Assembly (NCBI GenBank): GCA_035582835.1
Contig: JAYKAV010001234.1
Coordinates: 1,136,657-1,200,656, forward strand
DNA length: 64,000 bases
Reading direction: 5' to 3'
DNA from: Phoebastria nigripes
Taxonomy: Eukaryota; Chordata; Aves; Procellariiformes; Diomedeidae
Both the position numbers and the translations under genes were made by a program. Shown one piece after another: positions 46,101-57,365 of this stretch. Each line of letters begins with the position of its first letter. The first letter of the stretch is position 1. The notes under the pieces are model-generated. The model searched no databases, was not told the DNA's origin, and saw nothing but the letters and a program-made list of their open reading frames with translations.

Positions 46101-48115
46101 CACGTCTCTTGAACTTGTCCTTCATATCTCCTCTGCTGGTTCCTACTCTTTGTTTCCTCTCCTGTCCCTTTCAATTGCCAAAAAAAAGAAAAGCGTATAA
46201 TTTTAAGCACAGGCCTATCCACTGGCAAAATGGTTGGCTCAACAGAGAGAATATACATCCCTCTGCAGAGGCACAGATCCTATCTCCTAGTATAGATCAC
46301 AAAGGATAACCCCACAGAAGGGTTTTCATTCTAAGCCTCTATTTTGTTTGCTTAACAATTTNGTATAATTTTTGCTTACTGAGTGCTTGTCTCCAAGATA
46401 ATAATTCTCAAAAGATTAATAAGTTCATAGTTAATTATTTTATAACTTTATCTATGTCTTCTGAGTGATACCAAGATTCTATTGGTTTTGGTAAGAAAAA
46501 AAAAGCAAAACATAATTTAAAAATTATTATTTTTTTTTAAATTTCTGAACTTTTATTTAACAGCTGTGCTAAAATGGGAATACAGGGTGGAGCCACCACT
46601 GAGGGATCCTGAGTTCATCTCTGACAGTGTTATAAATGACTGTTTTGGACTTTAAAAAATTAGAAATCTTTTAAATAAAGTCACCCTCTGTGCTCACCAA
46701 GTTTAATCTCTAATTTTTTGTCATAGTTCAGAATGTCAATAGGCCACACCTATCAAGGCTAGTCCTGATCCAGCAAATCCCTTTGGCACACGCATAGGCT
46801 GAACAAGGATTGCAATAGTAAACTTGGTTTCTTAGTGAAAAGTTTAGCAAGTTATTACCCTGCTCTAATACCATTTCATATTCATTATCTACCAGTAAGA
46901 GGAAATCAAGAAGTCTCTTCAGAAGCACAAGAAAATAAGCAATTTAAATAGGTGATTGTCTCTCATAGGAGAGTTTTCCATTGGCATCTGTCCAAATAGT
47001 GCTGTTATAGCTTTTTTGCTCCTTTCTTATATCACACCTCTCCCAAACTCCAAACAACATGGTAGGTAGAAAATGTCATTATAAGATACACATTAGAAAA
47101 TTATTAAGAATGCACAGCTGAACATCAGAAACTCTCAGATTAAGTTCAAATTCTTTGTGTCAACTCTAACTCAAGGGTATAAGTCATGGTATGGCCTTAC
47201 TACTTTTTTACAGACCACACAACACCAGGTCATTTTTCTCTAGAAATCTTGGGTGTACACGTAGAATCTGGTGCTATATCACCTAGTCCAGTCCAGTGGA
47301 GTAATTGATGTGAAAAGTATGAAAAGTATTTGCCATCCTTACTCAGATCACATACTATGCTATTCTGTGAGAAACCCCAAGAGGAATTTATAGGATTATT
47401 CAATGAGTAAGGTACTATTCATGGTGAGTAAAGGTGGCAGAATCAACTTGCTACTGATTACGAGCTGCTTTCCTCACTTACACTGCTGTAAATTTAAATT
47501 AACTCCACTCAATCAATGGCAAATAATTGATACAAAATCAGAGTAAGAGGAGAATTAGTCTATAAGTATGTCTAGAATGAATAAACAGTGAAAATTTGCT
47601 GGCATATATAACTCCCCCTTGAAGCTTTGCTGCAAGGTTACTTTTATAACTGATTGTTTCATTCTCAGAAGCGCTGTGCTGCTGCTTGAAAAGAAAACAT
47701 ATACTGAGCTTCTGCATGCTAAAATACCCCATGGTTTCCAAGGTCTCGTATTTTCTTGTGTGGTATGAAAATCCCACAAATCCCACTGAGCTTGGTTCAG
47801 GCTATGGGCACATCCTAGCTAGCAACGGCAAATAGGTCTTCTGGTAGCCTGTGAGGTATCTTGGTGTGTCCCATGGTCTTGTGGCTGGGTCTTGGATTTC
47901 CACTGGACAAAACTGGACTAGCATGGGAGTGGAGTGATTTGAACATCACATCTCCTTTTCCTCTCAGCCTATTCAGTAGATGATCTATAAAAGCAAACAA
48001 AAGAGCAATCCCTGTCTGCACAGTGCATGTTCCTAAATAGCGCTGAAGCCATGTTAGGGTCCCACTACCTCTATCTTCAGCTGGAAGGCTTCTACTTCTT
48101 CCTCTCTCCCCTCTG
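43116..48115. other. No gene seen; one ancient repeat trace
   Basis: At 45045-45130 the blocks 'ggatcctctgggctaggaataa' and 'ctgaaaggtttacagtctaagtaggtaagacaatgagtg' resemble the same old repeat as at 26325. A T/A homopolymer lies at 45619-45638 and AT-rich DNA at 46370-46560. One undetermined base is at 46362. Long frames such as 43675-44103 (minus strand) show no known domain. Confidence 0.4.
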
Positions 48116-48117
48116 CT

Positions 48118-48238
48118 TTATAAATTTTTTGGAGCAAGAACTATGCTTAACCATATTTGTATAGCAATTCCCACAACAGGGTTTGGATCTGGTCAATGCC
48201 TCTAATTACTACCGCAATGCTATTATTATTTAATCTGC
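48118..48238 (+). repeat. Ancient sauropsid repeat 3' part
   Basis: The order 'ggagcaagaactatgcttaacc', 'atttgtatagcaattcccacaacagggtttggatctggtcaatgcctctaattactaccgcaatgctattattattt' is split here into two pieces for reading. It fits an old sauropsid/amniote repeat that ends in a 'gtacagcgcctagcacaatgggg..ctaggtgctaccgtaataataata' type block with a trinucleotide tail. Confidence 0.6.
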
Positions 48239-48445
48239 AGAGACCTCATGATCCCTTTTGGGTGGGATATTTTTAATGCCCATGACTGTTGCCTGGATAT
48301 TGTATAATTTTAGCTCCCCACATCATATTTAGAGAATGATAAAATTGCCTTCCTCCCTCTGTGATGCTGACCCATCCCCTGTCCTCCCCTAAACTCCTGC
48401 CATTGCTTTCTCTGTCCCGCTTTCCTCTCCCCTCCCATCCCCAAG

Positions 48446-48758
48446 CAGCGGGTCGAGGAGGGTGCCATCACCTCTGGAACTTGCAGATTAAAAGGCAAAA
48501 AATTGACAGTAAACTGCCAATGGCTCATTTACTGTTGACGGTGAGTCAATCAAAATCCTGCTTTCCCACTGCTTCCTGGCTTTCCCATCTGTGTGAATTC
48601 ATGACCCGATTTCTGATGTGTTCCACACTGTTACTTTTTTCCCTCAGAGTTTAATTGCTTCTGTTTCACATTTGGGTGCTGAAAAATTGACAGAAGCTGC
48701 ACAATTCCCTCCAGCAATGGATCCTATTTATATTGCTGTAAACTACGTTTTGCAGTGA
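48446..48758 (+). other. Candidate two-exon small gene or conserved enhancer
   Basis: A long pyrimidine tract (48395-48443) ends in CCCAAG at 48445, a strong acceptor setting. The block to 48540 then ends ACG/GTGAGTC, a good donor. A second acceptor, TTTTTTCCCTCAG, ends at 48647, giving a 107-nt GT-AG interval. Joining 48540 to 48648 keeps one frame open: from the ATG at 48520, seven codons (MAHLLLT) continue with SLIASVSHLGAEKLTEAAQ and on to TGA at 48756-48758, 43 residues in all. The N-terminal part is hydrophobic, like a short signal peptide or membrane anchor. No family is recognised. Short frames like this arise by chance; the alternative is a conserved enhancer, supported by repeated TTGACAG motifs. 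Confidence 0.25.
48503..48693 (+). promoter_or_regulatory. Repeated MEIS/PBX-type motifs with AP-1 site
   Basis: The motif AAAAATTGACAG occurs at 48498-48509 and again at 48682-48693. TTGACAG is the typical MEIS/PREP (TALE homeodomain) half-site. Between the copies lie TGAGTCA (48542-48548, AP-1) and TCAATCA (48546-48552, PBX half-site in complement). A cluster like this fits a developmental enhancer, but AT-rich motifs are common and no conservation data are available here. Confidence 0.3.
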
Positions 48759-49118
48759 TATGATTAGTAATAAAAGGGAGAAAATTAAACAGGAATTAGC
48801 ATCTCTTTGTATAAAATCTGGTTATCAACCAAGTTTTACTCTAAGGGTCACAAGAAATGTTAATGTTGTTAAAGGCCCACCACATTGTAAGAAAGACATC
48901 AAGTCCTCACATACAGGGCATTCTGAGAGCAGAACGACAGCAACTTGCCTTACACCAGATGTAGCATTTATCCAAATAAATGTCTGTCTCAGGACTGAGC
49001 ATTCTCAGCCATAGCACTCACAGGAGGGAGAGCATGAGGAGGAAAGTCTCTTCCCAGAAAAGTCATCCTGTCCTTTCTTACATTCTCACCATCCTGTCCA
49101 TTTCTTATGTTCTCACAG

Positions 49119-49156
49119 AGGACATCTGGCCCTTTCCCCACAGCATAAGTGCTAAG
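49119..49156 (+). other. Exon-like 38-nt segment
   Basis: The sequence between a pyrimidine-rich tract ending TTCTCACAG (49110-49118) and AAG/GTAAGA (49156/49157) has both splice consensus signals in the right order. At 38 nt it would be a very short exon. All that supports it is the splice signals, which recur by chance at this scale. Confidence 0.15.
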
Positions 49157-50631
49157 GTAAGAGCATGTGTGAGGAAGCTCTGTAAAGGACTGAGAAAGAG
49201 CTGTGAACCCACAGTATGGGGAGAGCTGCCGCTGGACTGCTTGAGTGCTACGGCACAAGTGGGGCCAGGCTCCAAATCTCCAGCAGCCACCCCGAGGATA
49301 TGGTCAACTCCAGCCAACTGCACTCAGAACATGCTGCTTGAAATCTTGAGAGAAGATTGTGGCAGGAAAGTTGTTGTGCTGTGAATATCTAAGGATGTCG
49401 ATAAGGCTAATATCTTTTAGAAGACCAATCAGTATAGCTGGGGGGAAAAAAAAAAAAAGAAAAGCTTTTGAGCTTATAAGCCCATCTTGAATCACATTTC
49501 AACTCTCTCCTTCTTATAGGGTAGAAATAGACCCATTTCTTCTTTGTCAGGAGAGTGCCCATAATATTTTTTCAATACTTTTCTACTATTTTTTGTCTTG
49601 AAAACACATCTGAACTTTTATTTGCTGAATACTATACATTTAGTAAATAAAAATCGATACATAAAATTATCAAATGTTTTGTTTACTAAAACATATTCAT
49701 AGTGCATAGAATACTTTATAATAATTTTGATATTATTTTCCTAAGTATTTTAATTTTTAAAAAGCTAACAAATGACATGGAAAGATTCATAAGAAATAGG
49801 AAGCTCAATAAACCTTGATGGACTGACGTTTTGTAGAAGGCTCTTCTTTTTTTATAAGTCATTTTGCCTGGGAAACCTTTGCACAAGGTGCTCTTGACCC
49901 ACTCTACTGAGATAAACTCAGTGCGAGAGCAATTGTCAGAGCTTGACTCAGGCTTTCCCACAGCCAGCATTGACTGATTGATACTTTTAATCCTTATGAG
50001 GTCGCTGCAAAATGCTGGACTCTGCTGAGCTGCATTGTAGGACTGGAGCAGAGCAGGGCCTATGATAGAAACTCAGTCCTCCAACCTTTCAAATGTCATT
50101 AGACTTTCCCCATATAGGTGGGGACTTTTATGAGCAGAGCAAATGCCCATTTTTTTTTGCAGTCCGAAGTTTATTTTGTCATGTAGTAGACCATCATGTG
50201 CAGCTGGATCATAGGCAACATGTCAAGACCTGCTAGCAAGACCTGCTGCTCAGTCAGCATGGTACTGGACTTAGGCGGCATGAATGAGGATGTCCTTATT
50301 ATGGCCAAGCCAGACAAAAGCTCTCTGAAGTGGAAACAGCAGGGCTCCGGCAGTGGTGAACACTGGGGAGACAAGGTTCTACTGGGCACACAGCTATAGT
50401 CTACATATACCATAGGGATGCTATCAACTTCTGCATAACAATGAGCACAGGCTTGGAGACACCTTGGCAAGTGAGCAGTGGAACGGTCCTTCCCATCTTC
50501 ACAGAAGCTGCCACAAAGTCAAATAAAATAATGAAGAATTGTTTTCCAGAAAACATTCCTTTTCCTGTGAGCAATTAAAGTTCCTCACAAACCAACTAGC
50601 GGACAACTCCCTGTCCTTTTTCTTCCCACAG

Positions 50632-50788
50632 CTAAAGAGAATCTCTTAGCTGCTTCCTCTTCTACCACGTCTCCATGAATGAGGAAACTGTTCAGCAAGT
50701 CCTCTGCTTCCAGCACTGGAATGGCTGTTTTATCGCTCTGATCAGTTTATTAAGAAACGTCATTGTCCAGAATCCCTCTGCTAATAAA
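50632..50788 (+). other. Weak terminal-exon-like segment
   Basis: A clear acceptor (CCTTTTTCTTCCCACAG ending at 50631) is followed by a 14-codon frame starting KENLLAASSS and closing with TGA at 50676-50678. A canonical AATAAA lies at 50783-50788. It could be the last exon of a non-coding or coding transcript. No partner exon or known product is seen. Confidence 0.15.
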
Positions 50789-52584
50789 CTGCAATGCAAT
50801 GCTAATACACCGCCTAGTTCTCTCCAGCAGGCAGCTGCTCCCAGAGGGGAAGAAGAACTAGATTTATTCTGCCACCCACGGCACATCCCGGCAGGAAGTT
50901 TGGATACTGTTATCATTCTGTCAGCCTTTTTTTAGCTCTCTTTGCAGACAGTATTTGCTGTGTCATGATGTTTGTGTATGGCTGTATGACTCTGCACATG
51001 TCTGCATGTGTCTGTAACAGGCAGTCACAATGATATGACTAGGAGCTGCTGCATGTCACGATGGTGACATATGAAAGCACATTTGCTCTGCCTAGAGCAG
51101 TTTTGCTCCTCCCTGTTTCAGCCACAAGGATCTTAATACATGTAGGTATATAGCAGTCTCCTCACTTCATTGCCCAGTAACATAACACATCTCTCCGACA
51201 TCCTGAATACAATTTCACTCACAAATGTAGAGGTGGACTTTCTCATTCACCTTCGACAGATGGGATCTGAGCTGTCTGTGAAGATTTTTTTTTTTCCCTC
51301 CAGAAAAGAAGCAATGTTACCCACGCTGACCCAATTAGAGATGGATGAGATGGGAATGGGATGAAGAGTCTTGTACTGTTTGGTAGAAAATCAACACAGA
51401 CCAGCATGACTCTGCAAATATTGATACCTGGCTTATGATTCAAAGGCATGTATGTAAAGAACTGACAGTATCACTCCAGTTACTAATAGACAGATCTTTC
51501 CATTAAACTTACGTTAAATGTTCTGTGAAAGACAGTGAAGTCAGGTCATGTACAGGAAAATGAGTCTGTTAATAAATTATCTGGTCTTTTGTTCAAATGA
51601 AGTCTTTTGTTTTTAAATCAGAGGTTCTGGTTTCATTCTCCTCGGATGATGACCTGGCCAGGGAATGTCACTACAAATAGACCACCAAGAGTGAATCCTA
51701 AAGGTGACTCCTCTACAACATGAGACAACATGGTGCAATAAAGTTTGGAAAGCTTGCAGTGACATTACCCAAGGAATGCCAGCTCAAAGCATACAGGCAG
51801 GACTTCAGTCTTCACCACTTTCAACCTGGTGCCAACTGTACTAAGAAACGGGTATTTTGTCTATCAGATTTTGTGACAGGACTAGTGGAAATTNGATTGA
51901 AAACCAGCAATTCAGGCAGCTTATAGTTATAGCCCAGGAAATAAAAAATCAGAGGTTCAGAGGATTTAGAAGTGAAGGGTAAGAAAGAAGATCTAATGCT
52001 GTCTTTCAAGAGCTACAGATTTCCCCCCACTCCCTTTTTAAAGGCAAACCCCTGCAGCTAAACCAAATGCAAAGGATGGTTGCACATCCTGTTGCACAGA
52101 ACTTTTTGCTCTTCTACAAAGGCAAATATTACAGTCTTCTCTAGAAGCATCTCTCTAATCTTGCAAGCTTCTCTAGAAACTTAGGTGTGTTGGTGCAACA
52201 TTTTCTATTACCTTATTACCTCTCCTTCCTGATATATTCTGATGCATGGGTACGGGGACAGCACAGTTTTGACTTTTCAAGGGCTACAGTGGTACTGCAT
52301 ATAGCCCCCACCGAGTTGTGAAGAGGTAATGTCACCTTTTCAAAAGATTACTGTCAGATGGGCAGCTTCTGGCATTTGTTAAATTTGTACTATTGTTTTA
52401 GAAACTTGATTTTTTTTAATTCAAGGCTGAGATCCTGGAAGCTACTCATTCATGTATCCAGAAACTCCTTTTGGGTTTTAATGCCCTACCAGGGATGCAT
52501 ATTCTTAACTCTGGAAGCAATGCAGTCTAAGAGAGAAGAGACTTCTCTGAGGAAAAAAGAAAGCTGCCAGTAAAACTCACAGGT

Positions 52585-53010
52585 GTGTCCAAGATTCCCT
52601 CTGTGAATTTGGGCAAGTAACTTCATCTACTCTGTGCTTTTATTTCTGTTTTCAAAATGGAGGTGATACTTCACCAGGCTGTTTTAAAGGTAACATTCGC
52701 AAATGACTGATGTGCTCAATAAACCATGATTGAGTTGCAGAAAACTGACTGAGGACCCAGCATAAGTCTGCTAATTAATCTGGTCCAGCTTCTGCCAATG
52801 CAAGGTTTCCCTGTACACTATATTTTTTTCAGTCCTGTACAAAAAAAGACAGATACTCTTTAAACATCTGATAACCCAATGGGTAGTGGAAGTGCTTCTT
52901 AGGGGCGAAGAGTAGAAACTAGGACTCCTGGGTTCTATTTTCAGTTCTGCCACTTACTTACTATTTGACTATGGACAAAGCACCTACCCTCCCCACACTT
53001 CATTTCATTA
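52585..53010 (+). repeat. Two MIR-like ancient repeat fragments
   Basis: The first (52588-52730) reads 'ctgtgaatttgggcaagtaacttcatctactctgtgctttt' and 'tcaaaatggaggtgatacttcaccaggctgttttaaagg', following the MIR-like order. The second (52905-53005) reads 'actaggactcctgggttctattttcagttctgccacttactta' and 'gactatggacaaagcacctaccct', which is the upstream arm. They are probably two copies, or one duplicated by an indel, in the same direction. Confidence 0.6.
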
Positions 53011-56000
53011 AAAACAGATCAAGAGGGTATTGCAAGGTTATTATTTTTCTAATTACCCCAGAGTCCTTGCATGAAAGGCCTTTCAGGAAAGAGATTTTTA
53101 CAGAAAATAGTAATCCATCACTTAGTTGCCAAGAAATTACAAAACTCTGCAGACTGAACCATGAACAAGCTGTGTCACCGAAGCTTATTTCTACTTCTGT
53201 GTGACAAACACCTGAGCAAATCAGCTGTGGGAGTAAACATAATCAAAGGTTATTAGTTAATAAGTACTAATCTCCCACAAACACTTGTATACTAAAGCAG
53301 GCACCTTCAAAACACAGGCTCCATTGCAAAAGGAATTTTGCTAAACCAAAGTTTGTTTTTTCTTGCCTATTGCCCAGTAACTTTCAGTTGGTATTTACGT
53401 ATGTGCTAGAAAATACACCCCAGGGCTTTCTGTCAAATCAAAATGCCTTTTGTTTATGCCAATTGCTCCAGTTGCTCCACCACTGTTCAGAAGCAATGGT
53501 GGGTTTTGATGTGCTTAGATGACATCACTAATATGGTTAGTGCTGCTCAGTTTGCTGTCACCCACCCCTGACAAGCTGAGTGCAGTTTCCCTATCACACA
53601 GGCCTTGGCAGAGAATGTGGCTTAGCTAGTCCTTGTACCAGAATGCCACATGCTGCGAGTCACTTGTGCCTGTCCCATACACCACACTTCACCATGTCCT
53701 CATTTGTGGAACCGTGTTGTTCCACAACAATATGACTAACCTGTATCTTTTCAGTGATATGTTTTACACTGTGGACCTCTGAAAAACTGTACTGGCAAAG
53801 GGGATTGCGTACTGCACAGCCTGGCATACAGTGATTCCAGGTGTGAATGGCATTTACCTTTTCCAACACTGAACAGAATTGGAGTAGAAAATGCCAAGCA
53901 CTATGGACACTTCAGTTGTTAGGTGACAACTTTCCTGACACATATGTCCTTTCCTTCCCCAGTCCCCAGAAGCAATGACCCAATGAGCCAACTCTGCATA
54001 AAATATCCCCACTGTCTGTGCAGTACGTTGTCAGCACACCAAATGGTCTGTGTGAGTGGGGAGGATGCCATATTAAAACTGTTGAACTTAAAACTTTTAA
54101 GTTGGTTGCTTTGTCCTGTTAAACAACTATTGCACTCTACCTTGTATTGGGATGCGTTCTACTATGGCAGCTGTGCTGAGTCCTTTAGGGTCTAAGATAC
54201 TGTACAGAAAAATGCTACAACCATTAGCCAGCACACTTTCATTTACTTCTAAGAAGCTACAGTATCAAAGACATCTACTATCAAACCCAAGAAGAGCAAA
54301 GGGGTGGTTAAGTACCAGAGGGCTATGGAGGGTTATGAAATCTGGGTTGAAATTTTCTAAGTAATTTCAGGAACTGCAATGCACAGTGAAATCTCATTCT
54401 TGAGCGTCTCCTCCCAGTCTTCTACTGATGCTGTGGGCTTCTGGGATATTCAATGTCTAGAGAGAGAGTATTTGCTCACCTTTGTTTGCTACTTTGAGAA
54501 CTATTTGTACAAATAGGATTTTACAAATTACTACTGGAGTGGCAGGTTCAAGCAGCACTGAAACACCTGCCTTTCTTACAGAGTCTGTAGTCTCACTGAA
54601 GCTGACAGGACTATTCACGTGCTTCAAGTCAAACACACGCTTAAGTAGCTATTATGTGAAGTCCCACCACAACTGAAGATTGTGTAAGTGATGAAGTCAC
54701 CCCTGACCTCTGTGTCTCAGGCTGAAACACTCGGTTGCCAACAAATGTGGGTATTCTGGGAATTAACTCATCTAGCATCAAATGGATTTCATTATCTTTC
54801 CACAAAATGAGATGATGCTAGTGGGCAGTGATTCTAATGCCATTTACCAGCATTAGTTTATGCTCATGTGAAAATCTCCTTTCTTGTGGATTACAGTAAA
54901 GCAGAATTTGTCAGAATTGCACAGAAGCTGGGGACTTCTGCTTTTGATTTCTGATCACAGCTCTACCTTCCTCCACCAAGAAAATAGAAAATGATTAGTC
55001 ATGTAGTGCCTATTGATTTAGTAGTCTTCATTTTAAAAATTATGTTTCCCAGTATTGTTCTTTTTTTATTATTATTACTGAAGCAAATTGTAACACACTG
55101 AATTGGAAATTGGTTAACTCCTTCCTATCTCTGCTTTTATAGCTCATTTTCTCTCTGATTGAACAAAAGCCATAAACTGAGAACTGTTTTCTCTAAACAT
55201 AGGAAATAAAAGACAGGCTTCATAAGAACATGTCATGCTTAGGTTACTTGTGCCCCTTTCATTCTCACCCTCCACTGTAATTCCTTCCCTTCCTTCCCAG
55301 CTCTTTTATCATAACCTTTCTATGAGAATATCTATTAACAGAAACATACAGTAGATAACTGCTGATAGCGAGGTGAGTTGGCTAAACTGTCATATGAAAA
55401 ATGTTTTCTATTCCTGTGACAGGGAGTGGAGTAACAGCCTGGTTTGTCCCCTGGATCAGAGAGGCACTAGCTAATCTCACAACGTTGCTCCCCCTTCTCT
55501 ACAGGGACCCTCTTGCTTTTCAAGCAGTATTGGGATAAAGTGCAAAAGGAAGTCTCAGTCTGCCTTCTATGGATGTATAATGATTTCCAGTGAGGCACGC
55601 TCTGGAAAAGGAGAGAACATAATGGAAAGAGACCTGTGAAGGTCCCTGGCCTACTTCCCCTCAACCCACAAAAGAAAAAAAAAAAAAAAAAGGTGATGTG
55701 AACAACAGATGGATCTCCTAGGTCATGAAACCCATTCCCTCAAATCATAAGTAATATGTCATATAAATCTTCTTAAAATCCTTTGACTACCACCCCAGAA
55801 ACCACTGCATTTTTCCCCCTTGAATGATCTCTGTAGTGTCCCTTTCCTGAAATATCAACAACAATCAGGCAGCTAAGAAGATTTGGATGGGAAAAATTCA
55901 GGACAATAGGATGGCTAATCTGGGCTTTGTATTGGGACAGTAGAACTCGGAAAGGTAAAAGGAAAATAACCTTCGTGGAACTAATATGTGCTTGGGGCAT

Positions 56001-56585
56001 AAAAGATAGTGGGAGACATACAGATTTACTCATGGATTCTTGAGGCAAGAGGATGCAAGTGCCAATCCATCTTGGACTGAAGTGATGGCAGATGCTGCCC
56101 AGAAGAAACGAGTGGTCTCCTGCTAGAACTCCGCATAAAAAATCTGAGTAATTACTACAGAGTCAAAGAGAGTTGGTATGGATGGAAAAGGGCTTCCAAC
56201 CAACTTTGTAAGAGTGAAAAGACTGTTGTTTTGGTCAGAGAACTAGGACTGTGGGGATCTTAGAAGTGAAGTCTAAGAACAGCAAAGTGTGGCAGAGGAA
56301 TAGTACGTTTGGTTGTGTTTGTATGCTGAGCTTTCAATAAAACCAGACTCCAAGACGGATGAAGGAGCAGAAACCTACAGAATGAATACTGTTCTTACTC
56401 AGTGCACTGTGCAGGAGTTGAAACAGTTCACCAACAGGTATTAAATTGCAGTCATTGTCCTGGATATTTGTTCAAAGCTTTGCTAGGCTGTTTTTCTTCT
56501 TTTCTGTCTTTGCCCAGTGACCTTCATTTAGCCTTTTTAACAGACAAGGCTGGGACAGCCAGGCATATATCCCGTAACTGGTAAA
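53011..56585. other. No gene or clear repeat seen
   Basis: I see no recognisable element apart from a 17-A homopolymer at 55675-55691. A donor-like GAG/GTGAGT lies near 55369-55376 without a convincing exon before it. Frames are at most about 90 codons, with no known domain. Confidence 0.5.
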
Positions 56586-56589
56586 GATA

Positions 56590-56786
56590 AATAGATTCAT
56601 AGAATTGTTAGGTCTGAATTGCATCCACAGCATGCGTGCTCTAAAGATATACACTTTAGCTCAGCCAGAAGTTATGGGCTTGAAACAGGAATTTCTGGGT
56701 GAAATTCTCTGGCCTATGCCATGCAACAAGCCAGACTCAGTGATCGAATAGACACTTCTGGCTTTAAAATCTATGAATCTATGAAA
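56590..56786. mobile_element. Two opposed CR1-like 3' ends
   Basis: The left edge (56592-56618) reads AGATTCATAGAATTGTTAGG, the complement of a CR1-like end TCTATGAATCT, so a minus-strand copy ends here. The right edge reads AAAATCTATGAATCTATGAA (56766-56785), the same end on the + strand. It is preceded by 'gggtgaaattctctggcctatgccatgcaacaagccagactcagtgatcg' and 'acttctggcttt', the body of an old sauropsid CR1-type 3' end. The two ends therefore face outward with less than 200 bp between them, suggesting one copy nested in or abutting another. Confidence 0.55.
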
Positions 56787-57244
56787 AAAAGCCATCTGTT
56801 CTATGCTTTGCTTTTTCTGCAAGCCCATTATCTCTGCAGGCTATCTATATTCAGCTTTCAGCAGCCTCAGGCTTGAAGAGTTTTAGTGATTATAATTCTA
56901 CCACCATTTTGCACCTCCAAAGCTTTTGCAGGAAGGCCTCCAGGGACTGGAGCAAGACAAAGTCCAGTTGCAATTCCAGTTTACCAGTTAAATTGTAGGC
57001 TGACTGATTGCAATGGTATCTGTCATCAGCGTAAAACAACAGACAGAGCTGACTCCTGAGAACAAGCCAACATGGAAACTTGTGTCACTAATAGCTAGAA
57101 ATGGCATCAGAAATCTGAGAGGTCTTAACAGCAGTCTCAGGATGTAGCTTCTTCCACTTTTATTTATATATTGTGCTTTTAATTAAATAGGCTTCCAGTT
57201 CACCAGCACCTTAATAACAACCCTGTTATCCATGCCCTGTACCT

Positions 57245-57365
57245 CCTCCTTAATACCTTGAGCCAGATTCTTACTTAAACCAGTGACATTTCGTTGCCTG
57301 CAATGGGGCTGCTTGAAATTTGCATGTGCCTAAGGGGAGAATCACGGCCCTCTTCTCCTAGTCCC
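57245..57365 (+). repeat. Possible ancient sauropsid repeat fragment
   Basis: Blocks 'agccagattcttacttaaaccagtgacattt', 'gcaatggggctgcttgaaatttgcatgtgcc' and 'ggggagaatcacggccctc' resemble an old repeat with a 'cagattct..cttacaccagtg' start and a 'gagaatcaggccc' end. The match is loose. Confidence 0.35.
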
